DNA of 6,953 nucleotides from Acidimicrobiia bacterium (GTDB lineage: Bacteria; Actinomycetota; Acidimicrobiia; Acidimicrobiales; Acidimicrobilacustridaceae). The notes under the pieces are model-generated. The model did no database searches. It was not told where the DNA came from and worked only from the letters and a program-made list of their open reading frames with translations. The position numbers and the translations under genes are program-made. Below, in pieces: positions 1 through 6,423 of the stretch; position 1 is the stretch's first letter, and each line of letters begins with the position of its first letter. The stretch spans positions 1-6,953 of the forward strand of contig VERC01000128.1 of the NCBI GenBank assembly GCA_018882825.1, in the 5' to 3' direction.

Positions 1-10
1 GGCGGGAGGG

Positions 11-601
11 TCATCGCAGCACCTCGGCAAGTCGTCGCAGGGCCCGACCCCGGTGACTGATGGCGTGCTTCTCCTCCGGAGTCATCTCGGCGAAGGTGCG
101 GCCGTCGGACTCGTCGGGCTCGAACACCGCGTCGTAGCCGAATCCACCCTCTCCACGAGGCGACGCGGTGATGGTGCCCTCCACCACGCCTTCGGCGATC
201 TGCTCACTGCCGTCAGGACGGCGAACGAGCACCACCGTGCGGAATCGGGCCCGGCGTGCGTCTCGGGTACGCGCCCCGACCCGATCGAGTTCGGAGAGGA
301 GCAGGGCGGTGTTGTCGCCGTAGCCAGCGCCCTCGCCGGCGTAGCGGGCCGAGAGCACGCCCGGCGCGCCACCCAACGCGTCGACCTCCAGACCGGTGTC
401 ATCGGCCAGCGCGGCGAGACCGGTGGCCTCGGAGATGGCCATCGCCTTCAGGCGGGCGTTGCCCTCCAACGTGTCGGCATCCTCGATGACGTCACCCACG
501 TCATCCGGACGTGGCTCGAGCACCACCCCGACGGCGTCGAGAACCGCGGCGATCTCGGCGACCTTGTCGGGATTGGCACTGGCACAGACGACTGCGATCA
601 C
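11..601 (-). CDS. rdgB: RdgB/HAM1-family non-canonical purine NTP pyrophosphatase (dITP/XTP pyrophosphatase)
   Basis: This enzyme hydrolyses dITP, ITP and XTP to the monophosphate plus pyrophosphate, keeping deaminated purines out of DNA and RNA; it is cytosolic and Mg-dependent. The 196-aa product has the family landmarks in order: SANPDK (about residues 8-13, the usual S-x-N-x-x-K nucleotide motif), [12 protein letters not shown] (65-76, with the DD metal/catalytic acids), SARYAG (84-89), GFGYDAVF (153-160) and [16 protein letters not shown] (172-187). Length is normal. The start is GTG at 601: it puts SANPDK right at the N terminus as in the family, and it overlaps the rph stop by four bases (GTGA), a translational-coupling arrangement. 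The open frame runs further upstream, but that part is an antisense-like reading inside rph. No independent Shine-Dalgarno is visible. The rph-rdgB pairing is widespread in bacteria. Function is very likely; substrate range is inferred from the family. Confidence 0.95.
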   Translation of the reverse strand: MIAVVCASANPDKVAEIAAVLDAVGVVLEPRPDDVGDVIEDADTLEGNARLKAMAISEATGLAALADDTGLEVDALGGAPGVLSARYAGEGAGYGDNTALLLSELDRVGARTRDARRARFRTVVLVRRPDGSEQIAEGVVEGTITASPRGEGGFGYDAVFEPDESDGRTFAEMTPEEKHAISHRGRALRRLAEVLR

Positions 602-1335
602 GACCGACGCGGCGGGGGCGGATCGGAGAGAAGGAGGTTCTGCAGATCGAAGATCTCGCGCAGCCCGCCTTCGGCCAGCGCCAGCAACTCGTCGAGTTCG
701 CCCCGAGTGAAACTCATGCCCTCGGCGGTTCCCTGCACTTCGAGGAACCGACCCGATTCGGTCATCACCACGTTCATGTCGACCTCGGCGGCGGAGTCCT
801 CGACGTAGGGCAGGTCGAGGACGGGCCGACCGTCGACGATGCCCACCGAGATGGCGGCACATGCTTCGCGCAACGGATGTTCCGACAGCACGCCGGCGCC
901 GACGAGCCGTGTGAGGGCGTCGTGCAGCGCCAGGTACCCGGCGGTGATCGAGGCCGTGCGGGTGCCACCGTCTGCCTGCAGCACGTCGCAGTCGACGACG
1001 ACCTGTCGCTCGCCGAGCACGACCATGTCGCACACACCGCGCAACGACCGACCGATCAGGCGCTGGATCTCCTGGGTGCGTCCCGAGGGCGAACCCTTGG
1101 TCACCTCGCGTCGGATCCGCTCCGGTGACGATCCGGGCAGCATCGAGTACTCGGCCGTCACCCAGCCCTTGCCACTGCCGCGCATCCAACGAGGGACATC
1201 GTCGTCGACATAGGCCGTGCACAACACCATCGTGCGACCGGCACGGAGGAGGATCGATCCATTGGCTGCATCGGTGAAGTCGCGTTCGATGGTGATCTCG
1301 CGCAACTCATCGGGCTGACGCCCATCGGGTCTCAT
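598..1335 (-). CDS. rph: Ribonuclease PH
   Basis: This is a phosphorolytic 3'-to-5' exoribonuclease that trims tRNA precursors (and other RNA 3' ends) using inorganic phosphate, usually as a hexameric ring. The 245-aa product is family length. It begins MRPDGR, the typical N terminus, followed by [16 protein letters not shown] (84-99, phosphate and tRNA contacts), [15 protein letters not shown] (116-130, the RNase PH signature, including the GTRT phosphate-binding stretch) and [16 protein letters not shown] (175-190, with the metal-binding acids D180 and D186). The ATG at 1335 is preceded by TGAGGC, a good ribosome-binding site overlapping the stop of the upstream hydrolase gene, which ends 7 bases away. 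Its own stop overlaps the rdgB start. The three genes from 2074 to 11 therefore look like one transcription unit. No key residue appears to be missing. Confidence 0.97.
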   Translation of the reverse strand: MRPDGRQPDELREITIERDFTDAANGSILLRAGRTMVLCTAYVDDDVPRWMRGSGKGWVTAEYSMLPGSSPERIRREVTKGSPSGRTQEIQRLIGRSLRGVCDMVVLGERQVVVDCDVLQADGGTRTASITAGYLALHDALTRLVGAGVLSEHPLREACAAISVGIVDGRPVLDLPYVEDSAAEVDMNVVMTESGRFLEVQGTAEGMSFTRGELDELLALAEGGLREIFDLQNLLLSDPPPPRRS

Positions 1336-1342
1336 GGATGCC

Positions 1343-2074
1343 TCACAGTTCGAAGGTCGAATGGGGGGACGCGACGAGCACCGGCCCGCCGAAGCCGGTC
1401 GAACCGGCACGCTGGTGATCGGCGGCGGCCGTTCCGGGCCAGAAGTGGGTGAGCACGCACCGCTGGGCGCCGGCCGCACGGGCGTGCTCACCGGCCAACG
1501 AGGCCCACAGGTGCTTGATGCCGGCGGCCGACTCCTCGTCGACATAGGTCGACTCCACGAGGGCGAGATCCACGCCGCGACCCAGGTGCTCGATCGACCA
1601 GTCCGGGCCGGTGTCCGAGGAGTAGACGATCGACGTGCCGTCGGCGGCATCGACCCGCACGGCGTGGGTCTGCACGTAGTGGTCGGTCCGGGCGAGCGTG
1701 AAGCGGAGCCCACCGATGGCGAAGTCGTCGTCGTCACCGGTGATCGTCCACTCCACCGTCGGCTCCAGATCGGCCATGAGCGCCAGCGCCAGTTGCCGGT
1801 TCTCGGCCGTTCCCCACACCGGCAGTCCGGTGCGATCGAGCCCGTACTTGGCGGCGACGTGGAGACCGGTGAGGTCGACCCAGTGATCGGCGTGCGAATG
1901 GGTGAGCACCACTCCGGAGAGGTGGGCGAGGTCGAGGTGGCGCTGCAACGCGCCGAGGGCGCCGGGTCCGAGATCGACGGCCACGGCCGTGCCCTCGTGT
2001 TCGATCAGGTAGCCCGAACAGGCGCAGTCTGCCGCCGGGTAACTGCCGGAACAGCCCAGGACGGTCAACCTCAT
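1343..2074 (-). CDS. Metallo-beta-lactamase-fold hydrolase, Rv1339-like (candidate cyclic-nucleotide phosphodiesterase)
   Basis: This 243-aa protein belongs to the RNase Z / class II phosphodiesterase side of the metallo-beta-lactamase fold. It shows VLGCSGSYP at 5-13 (the usual N-terminal loop), THSHADH at 58-64 (H-x-H-x-D-H, the metal site), a His pair in [10 protein letters not shown] (130-139), YSSDTGP (151-157, the bridging Asp at 154) and LTHFWPG (208-214, the late metal His at 210). The set is complete, so it should be catalytically active. Overall layout and position beside rph and rdgB match M. tuberculosis Rv1339, reported as an atypical cAMP phosphodiesterase; that function is inferred here, not shown, and a nuclease-type substrate cannot be excluded. 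It lacks the long exosite arm expected of a true tRNase Z, arguing against rnz. The ATG at 2074 has no Shine-Dalgarno, but a TAGCGT box lies six bases upstream, suggesting a leaderless mRNA. It is the first gene of the hydrolase-rph-rdgB unit. Confidence 0.85.
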   Translation of the reverse strand: MRLTVLGCSGSYPAADCACSGYLIEHEGTAVAVDLGPGALGALQRHLDLAHLSGVVLTHSHADHWVDLTGLHVAAKYGLDRTGLPVWGTAENRQLALALMADLEPTVEWTITGDDDDFAIGGLRFTLARTDHYVQTHAVRVDAADGTSIVYSSDTGPDWSIEHLGRGVDLALVESTYVDEESAAGIKHLWASLAGEHARAAGAQRCVLTHFWPGTAAADHQRAGSTGFGGPVLVASPHSTFEL

Positions 2075-2080
2075 GCGGGC

Positions 2081-2086
2081 ACGCTA
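2081..2086 (-). promoter_or_regulatory. Candidate -10 box for the hydrolase-rph-rdgB operon
   Basis: Read on the minus strand the hexamer is TAGCGT, which fits the actinobacterial TANNNT -10 pattern. Six bases separate it from the A of the hydrolase ATG at 2074, the usual distance from a -10 box to the transcription start. This would give a leaderless transcript, in keeping with the lack of a Shine-Dalgarno there. No convincing -35 is seen. Confidence 0.35.
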
Positions 2087-2093
2087 CCGCCGG

Positions 2094-2118
2094 GGACCGC
2101 ACCGAGGGGACGGGGTCC
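2094..2118. promoter_or_regulatory. Small inverted repeat in the divergent rrf2/hydrolase intergenic region (possible operator)
   Basis: The gap between the two divergent genes holds GGACC (2094-2098) and its reverse complement GGTCC (2114-2118), 15 bases apart. It also holds a direct repeat GGGGAC at 2092-2097 and 2106-2111. A regulator binding here could act on rrf2 and on the hydrolase operon together. The arms are short and the region is GC-rich, so chance is a serious alternative. Confidence 0.2.
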
Positions 2119-2138
2119 GACCATGCGAGACTGTGACC

Positions 2139-2603
2139 GTGCGCATCCCGGCGAGTGTCGACTACGCGATTCGGGCGTTGGCGGAGTTGGCCGCCTCCGG
2201 CGATGGCCCGGTGACGGCGGAGCACCTCGCGTCGGCCCAGAACATCCCGCTCAAGTTCCTTCGCACGATCATGACCGATCTCCGGCGGGCCCGTCTCGTC
2301 TCGAGCCAAAGGGGGCCGGAGGGCGGGTTCACGCTGGCCCGTGAGGCCACCGAGATCTCGCTGGCCGACATCTTCAGGGCCGTCGACGGGCCGCTGGCGA
2401 CGGTTCGCGACCAGAGCATCAGTCAGATGACCTACGCGGGTGCCGCAGCCGAGTTGCCCACGGTGTGGATGGCCGTGCGGGCCGGATTGCGGCGAGTGCT
2501 GGAGACGGTCACCATCGCCGACCTGGCCGGCGGATCGCTACCGGCCAGCGTCGTGGAACTGGCCGACGAGTACGTCTCGGAGAACACGACGCGCCACGGT
2601 TGA
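2139..2603 (+). CDS. Rrf2-family transcriptional regulator without cysteines (probable sulfur-assimilation regulator)
   Basis: This is a 154-aa DNA-binding protein of normal Rrf2 length. With GTG at 2139 it opens VRIPASVDYAIRAL, close to the family's usual start. A winged helix-turn-helix follows (about 24-49, containing AEHLASAQNIPLKFLRTIM), then the wing GPEGGFTLAR (59-68), SLADIFRAVDGPLA (74-87) and a helical C-terminal part typical of the family's dimerisation region. An in-frame GTG at 2133 is an alternative; 2139 is preferred for the family match and because GCGAGA sits eight bases before it. There is no cysteine in the protein, so an IscR- or NsrR-type iron-sulfur cluster is excluded. 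It is the only plus-strand gene, convergent with cysNC (40-base gap) and divergent from the hydrolase. I recall an Rrf2 gene next to cysDN in M. tuberculosis as well (Rv1287), so control of sulfate activation is a reasonable inference. Ligand and targets are unknown. Confidence 0.88.
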   Translation: MRIPASVDYAIRALAELAASGDGPVTAEHLASAQNIPLKFLRTIMTDLRRARLVSSQRGPEGGFTLAREATEISLADIFRAVDGPLATVRDQSISQMTYAGAAAELPTVWMAVRAGLRRVLETVTIADLAGGSLPASVVELADEYVSENTTRHG

Positions 2604-2610
2604 ACGACGG

Positions 2611-2629
2611 GCGCCGGCCGCGACGGCGC
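2611..2629. terminator. Weak bidirectional hairpin between convergent rrf2 and cysNC
   Basis: GCGCCG (2611-2616) and CGGCGC (2624-2629) form a six-base-pair perfect stem around a seven-base loop, in the 40-base gap between two convergent stop codons. The position suits a shared terminator. There is no U-tract on either strand, so it is not a classical intrinsic terminator, and stems this short arise readily in GC-rich DNA. Confidence 0.3.
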
Positions 2630-2643
2630 GACCCGGTGACGCT

Positions 2644-4548
2644 TCAGCCCAGTCGACCAGCGGCTCGCAACGCCTCGATGACGGCGTCGGCCGCCTGTTC
2701 GGCCGACAGCACGGTGGTGTCGATCACCAGCTCCGCCCCCTCGGGGACCTCGTACGGGGAGTCGATCCCGGTGAAATTGGACAACTCGCCTGCTCGCGCC
2801 TTGCGGTAGAGACCCTTGGGATCGCGCTCCTCGGCCACCGCCAACGGCGTGTCGACATGCACCTCGATGAACTCGTCGGGCGCCACCCGTTCGCGGGCCA
2901 TGCGCCGCTCGGCGCGGAACGGCGAGATGAACGAGACCAGCACGATGAGTCCGGCATCGACCATGAGCCCGGCCACCTCGGACACCCGGCGGATGTTCTC
3001 GACCCGGTCGGCATCGGTGAAGCCGAGATCCTTGTTCAACCCGTGTCGCACGTTGTCGCCGTCGAGCAGGTAGGAGTGGTGTCCGAGTTCGAAGAGCTTC
3101 TGTTCGACGATGTTGGCGATCGTCGACTTGCCCGAGCCGGACAACCCGGTGAGCCACACCACGCACGGCCGTTGATTCTTCTGGGCGGCATGGGCGTTCT
3201 TGTCGATCTCGACCGCCTGCCAGTGAACGTTGTCGCTGCGGCGCAGCGCGAAGTGCAGCAGACCGGCGGCCACCGTGGAGTTGGTGTAGCGATCGATGAG
3301 GATGAACCCGCCCATGTCGCGGTTCTCGACGTAAGGATCGAACGGGATCGGCCGGTCGACACCGATGTTGCACACCCCGATCTGGTTGAGCCCCAGGGTG
3401 CGGGCCGCCGAGTGCTCGAGGGTGTTGACGTTCACCTCGTACTTGGGTTGGGCCAGCGTGGCCGTCACGGTGCGAGTCCCGATCTTCATCAGGTACGGCC
3501 GACCCGGGAGCATCTCCTCTTCCGACATCCACACGATGTGGGCCTCGAACTGGTCGGCCACGCCGGGCGGAGACGAGGCCGCGGCGAGCACATCACCACG
3601 GCTGATGTCGATCTCGTCGGCCAGGGTGATCGTCACCGATCGACCGGCGACGGCCCGGTCGAGGTCGCCGTCGTAGGTCACGATCCGCGCCACGGTGCTG
3701 GTGCGCCCGGACGGGAGCACCCGCACGGCGTCACCCGGGCGGACCACTCCCCCGACGATCTGACCGGAGAAGCCGCGGAAGTCGAGGTCGGGACGGTTCA
3801 CCCACTGCACGGGCATGCGGAAGGGCAACGACTGGGCCTCGTCGTCGATCTGCACGTTCTCGAGATGCTCGATGAGCGACGGACCGGAGTACCAGGGCAT
3901 CGCTGCGCTGCGTTCGGTGACGTTGTCGCCCAACAGGGCCGAGATCGGGATGCAGACGACGTCATGGAGACCTATGCGGTCGGCGAACTCGCGGTAGTCG
4001 GCCTCGATCGCCTCGTACACCTCCTGCGAGTGCCCGACCAGATCGATCTTGTTGATGGCGACCACCACGTGTCGGATGCCCAACAGCGAGACGAGGTAGC
4101 TGTGACGACGGGTCTGGGTGAGCACACCTTTACGGGCATCGATGAGCACGACGGCGAGATCGGCCGTGGAGGCGCCGGTGACCATGTTGCGGGTGTACTG
4201 CTCGTGGCCGGGCGTGTCGGCGACGATGAACTTGCGGCGTTCGGTCGAGAAGAAGCGATAGGCGACGTCGATGGTGATGCCCTGTTCGCGCTCGGCCACC
4301 AGGCCGTCGACCAGCAGGGCGAAGTCGAGCTCGCCTCCCTGGGTCCCGATCCGCTTGGAGTCGGCCTCCAGCGCGGCCAGATGGTCCTCGAACAGGAGCT
4401 TCGAGTCGTACAGGAGCCGACCGATGAGGGTCGACTTCCCGTCGTCGACGCTCCCGCAGGTGATGAAGCGCAGCATCGACGTCTGCTCCTGTCGTTCGAG
4501 ATAGGCGTCGATGTCGGAGGTGGCGAGATCGTCTCGGGAGGGAGCCAT
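2644..4548 (-). CDS. cysNC: Bifunctional CysNC: sulfate adenylyltransferase GTPase subunit fused to adenylylsulfate kinase
   Basis: This 634-aa fusion carries two steps of sulfate activation. The N-terminal half (about 25-440) is the CysN GTPase that drives ATP sulfurylase with Cys[10 protein letters not shown] (32-40, P-loop), [10 protein letters not shown] (85-94, switch I), DTPGH (111-115), NKID (166-169) and ISAL (202-205), followed by EF-Tu-like beta-barrel domains. The C-terminal part (about 460-634) is APS kinase (CysC), making [12 protein letters not shown] (468-475, P-loop), DGDNVRHGL (496-504), [10 protein letters not shown] (539-548, with the serine equivalent to the E. coli phospho-Ser) and [19 protein letters not shown] (578-596, lid and substrate loop). 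Both halves have all their motifs. The ATG at 4548 shares its A with the cysD stop (TGATG), and GAGGG lies nine bases upstream inside cysD. The [20 protein letters not shown] stretch (64-83) resembles proteobacterial CysN/NodQ more than the mycobacterial protein. Confidence 0.97.
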   Translation of the reverse strand: MAPSRDDLATSDIDAYLERQEQTSMLRFITCGSVDDGKSTLIGRLLYDSKLLFEDHLAALEADSKRIGTQGGELDFALLVDGLVAEREQGITIDVAYRFFSTERRKFIVADTPGHEQYTRNMVTGASTADLAVVLIDARKGVLTQTRRHSYLVSLLGIRHVVVAINKIDLVGHSQEVYEAIEADYREFADRIGLHDVVCIPISALLGDNVTERSAAMPWYSGPSLIEHLENVQIDDEAQSLPFRMPVQWVNRPDLDFRGFSGQIVGGVVRPGDAVRVLPSGRTSTVARIVTYDGDLDRAVAGRSVTITLADEIDISRGDVLAAASSPPGVADQFEAHIVWMSEEEMLPGRPYLMKIGTRTVTATLAQPKYEVNVNTLEHSAARTLGLNQIGVCNIGVDRPIPFDPYVENRDMGGFILIDRYTNSTVAAGLLHFALRRSDNVHWQAVEIDKNAHAAQKNQRPCVVWLTGLSGSGKSTIANIVEQKLFELGHHSYLLDGDNVRHGLNKDLGFTDADRVENIRRVSEVAGLMVDAGLIVLVSFISPFRAERRMARERVAPDEFIEVHVDTPLAVAEERDPKGLYRKARAGELSNFTGIDSPYEVPEGAELVIDTTVLSAEQAADAVIEALRAAGRLG

Positions 4549-5450
4549 CAGAAGTGACCCTCTTGCTTCTTCTTCTCCAACGAGCCGGCGGAGTCGTGAT
4601 CGACGACCCGACCCATCCGCTCGCTGGTGGTGGCCAACAGCATCTCGGCGATGATGTCGGTGAGGGAGTCGGCCGGTGACTCGATGGCCCCGGTGAGCGG
4701 GTAGCAGCCGAGGGTGCGGAACCGCACGTTGCGGATCTCGGGTTCCTCGCCCGGTTCCAGTCGCATGCGCTCGTCGTCGACCATGAGCAGGACGCCGTCG
4801 CGCCGGACCACCGGGCGGGGCGCCGAGAAGTAGAGAGGCACGATGGGGATGTCCTCGCGATGGATGTACTGCCAGATGTCGAGTTCGGTCCAGTTCGACA
4901 ACGGGAACACGCGCACACTCTCACCCGGCGCCCGACGGGCGTTGTAGAGCCGCCACAACTCGGGTCGCTGCTGCTTCGGGTCCCATCGATGCTGGGCCGA
5001 GCGGATCGAGAAGACCCGTTCCTTGGCCCGCGACTTCTCCTCGTCACGACGGGCACCACCGAAGGCGACGTCGAAACCGAACTTGTCGACGGCCTGCTTG
5101 AGGCCCTCCGTCTTCCAGAGATCGACATGCAGTGAGGTGCCGTGATCGAACGGATTGATGTCGCGCTCGATGCACTCGGGGTTGTGATGAACGATCAGTT
5201 CGAGTCCGAGGTCGGCCACGATCCGGTCGCGGAACTCGTACATCTCGCGGAACTTCCAGGTGGTGTCGACGTGCAGCAGCGGGAACGGGGGCTTCGACGG
5301 GTGGAAGGCCTTCACCGCCAGGTGCAGCAGCACCGTGGAGTCCTTGCCGATCGAGTAGAGCAGGACCGGTCGCTCGCTCTCGGCCACCGCCTCGCGGATG
5401 ATCTGGATGCTCTCGTCCTCGAGGTGCTGGAGGTGGGTCAGTGTGGTCAT
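4548..5450 (-). CDS. cysD: Sulfate adenylyltransferase subunit 2 (CysD, ATP sulfurylase small subunit)
   Basis: CysD is the catalytic subunit that forms APS and pyrophosphate from ATP and sulfate, working as a complex with CysN. The 300-aa product matches the family length (about 300). It shows YSIGKDS (the PP-loop of the ATP pyrophosphatase/PAPS reductase superfamily, about 33-39), [18 protein letters not shown] (58-75), [43 protein letters not shown] and the C-terminal TTSERMGR...KKKQEGHF ending. ATG at 5450 is chosen because [16 protein letters not shown] then aligns with the normal family N terminus and GAAGGA lies just upstream. An in-frame GTG at 5480 would add ten residues but has a poor ribosome site. 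It is directly coupled to cysNC and preceded by a candidate promoter. The close similarity to the E. coli/rhizobial type, rather than the LFSGGKDS type I recall from mycobacteria, suggests possible horizontal origin. Confidence 0.97.
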   Translation of the reverse strand: MTTLTHLQHLEDESIQIIREAVAESERPVLLYSIGKDSTVLLHLAVKAFHPSKPPFPLLHVDTTWKFREMYEFRDRIVADLGLELIVHHNPECIERDINPFDHGTSLHVDLWKTEGLKQAVDKFGFDVAFGGARRDEEKSRAKERVFSIRSAQHRWDPKQQRPELWRLYNARRAPGESVRVFPLSNWTELDIWQYIHREDIPIVPLYFSAPRPVVRRDGVLLMVDDERMRLEPGEEPEIRNVRFRTLGCYPLTGAIESPADSLTDIIAEMLLATTSERMGRVVDHDSAGSLEKKKQEGHF

Positions 5451-5501
5451 CGGGTCCTTCGTGACCACGGACAGGGCCACTTCTCTGGTATTTCCACCGA
5501 A

Positions 5502-5531
5502 ACACTACGGAATTCGGAGGGACCTGACCAA
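5502..5531 (-). promoter_or_regulatory. Candidate cysDNC promoter
   Basis: On the minus strand TTGGTC (5526-5531) and TAGTGT (5502-5507) are separated by 18 bases and resemble -35 and -10 boxes (TTGACA / TANNNT). This places a transcription start near 5495, about 45 bases before the cysD ATG. The stretch from 5484 to 5520 is locally AT-richer than the surrounding genes, which supports a promoter. TTCC and GGAA arms 13 bases apart (5492-5495 and 5509-5512) bracket the -10 box and could be a regulator site. No experiment supports this; it is pattern reading only. Confidence 0.4.
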
Positions 5532-5562
5532 CACGGCGCGATCGGCCCACGGAGCGGGTCAG
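5524..5562 (-). terminator. Inverted repeat spanning the murI stop (weak terminator or operator)
   Basis: CTGACC (5524-5529) and GGTCAG (5557-5562) are perfect six-base inverted arms, 27 bases apart. A smaller GGC/GCC pairing is possible inside. The right-hand arm includes the murI stop codon and the left-hand arm overlaps the candidate cysD -35 box. It could end murI transcription weakly or be a protein site. No U-tract follows, and the loop is long, so the call is tentative. Confidence 0.2.
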
Positions 5563-6380
5563 TCCCAGTCGATGCCGAGGACGTGGTCCAACTCGGGGCC
5601 GAGCAGGCGGCGGCCGAGCGTGCGGAAGGCGTCGACGTCACCGGAGGACTCGAACCGGTGCACTCCCTCTCCGTCGCCTCGTGCCAGACCGGCCTCGCCG
5701 AGCAGCGTGCGCAGGGCGAATGCCGTGGCATCGGCCGAGTCGACGAGCACCACATCGGGGCCCATGACGTCACCGATGGTGCGGGCGAGGAACGGGTAGT
5801 GGGTGCAACCGAGCAGCAACGCGTCGACGTCGGCGTCGATCACCGGGGCCAGGAGTCGTTCGGCCAGAACGTGCACCTGTTCGGAGTCGGTCTCGCCTCG
5901 CTCGACGAACTCGACGAAGCCCGGACACGCCGCACAGGTGAGGTCCACCTCGACACCCGCCGCACCGATTGCCCGTTGGTAGGCGCCCGATCCGATGGTC
6001 CCCAATGTGCCGATCACCCCCACGCGCCCTCGTCGAGTGGCGGCGACGACGGCCCGCGCCCCGGGCTCGATCACTCCGAGCACGGGCACCGGCAGGGTCT
6101 CCCGCAATTCCTCGAGGGCGGCGGCCGATGCCGTGTTGCACGCCACGACCAGCAACTTCACGTCGTGTCGGTCGAGGAGATGACGGGCGATCTCCAGGGC
6201 GAAGCCCCGTACCTCGTCCAGCGGTCGCGGCCCGTAGGGATAACGACCGGTGTCACCGACGTAGACGAGGTCCTCGGCGGGCAGGAGATCGATCACGGCC
6301 CGGGCGACGGTGAGACCGCCGAAACCGCTGTCGAACATACCGATCGGCCGCGCGTCCACTCCGTGGAGGCTACTCGTCAC
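5559..6380 (-). CDS. murI: Glutamate racemase
   Basis: MurI converts L-glutamate to D-glutamate for peptidoglycan without a cofactor, using two cysteines as acid and base. The 273-aa product has IGMFDSGFGGLTV (13-25, with catalytic-site Asp17), YVGDTGRYPYG (40-50), VVACNTASA (78-86, Cys81) and LLGCTHYPFL (189-198, Cys192), so both catalytic cysteines are present. The start is uncertain. GTG at 6380 gives twelve residues before IGMFDSG, similar to relatives. An in-frame ATG at 6392 falls in an inverted repeat, and a GTG at 6359 would leave only five residues; none has a strong ribosome site. Upstream cysM ends 43 bases away in the same direction. The next gene, cysD, seems to have its own promoter. 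In M. tuberculosis murI is likewise found close to cysM and upstream of the Rv1339-rph-rdgB set. Confidence 0.96.
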   Translation of the reverse strand: MTSSLHGVDARPIGMFDSGFGGLTVARAVIDLLPAEDLVYVGDTGRYPYGPRPLDEVRGFALEIARHLLDRHDVKLLVVACNTASAAALEELRETLPVPVLGVIEPGARAVVAATRRGRVGVIGTLGTIGSGAYQRAIGAAGVEVDLTCAACPGFVEFVERGETDSEQVHVLAERLLAPVIDADVDALLLGCTHYPFLARTIGDVMGPDVVLVDSADATAFALRTLLGEAGLARGDGEGVHRFESSGDVDAFRTLGRRLLGPELDHVLGIDWD

Positions 6381-6391
6381 CCCGCGCCGCA

Positions 6392-6419
6392 TCCGGGTCC
6401 GGAACGAGCCCGACCCGGA
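6392..6419 (-). terminator. Eight-base-pair hairpin between cysM and murI (terminator or attenuator-like)
   Basis: GACCCGGA (6412-6419) and TCCGGGTC (6392-6399) on the plus strand are perfect reverse complements around a 12-base loop, so the minus-strand transcript can form a stable GC-rich stem. It begins a few bases after the cysM stop and ends 11 bases before the murI GTG at 6380. No U-tract follows, so it may reduce read-through, stabilise the cysM 3' end or hinder murI translation rather than act as a clean terminator. Confidence 0.45.
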
Positions 6420-6423
6420 GGGT

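Noticed and set aside
602..1222. N-terminal extension of rdgB by 207 codons
   Set aside because: The upstream part is an out-of-frame reading of rph, Arg-rich and without domain content; the RdgB family begins at the GTG at 601.
1334..2344. A 336-codon plus-strand open frame opposite the hydrolase and running into rrf2
   Set aside because: It is antisense to a gene with a full metal site and overlaps rrf2 in a different frame; its residues show no domain.
2440..4557. A 705-codon open frame on the plus strand, antisense to cysNC
   Set aside because: It is rich in His, Arg, Gly, Asp and Val with no recognisable domain, and it exactly mirrors the cysNC gene, whose motifs are unmistakable. Long antisense frames are expected in high-GC coding DNA.
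5451..5480. Ten-residue longer CysD from a GTG at 5480
   Set aside because: The ribosome site is poor and the extra residues are not part of the family N terminus; ATG 5450 has GAAGGA upstream. It is not strictly excluded.
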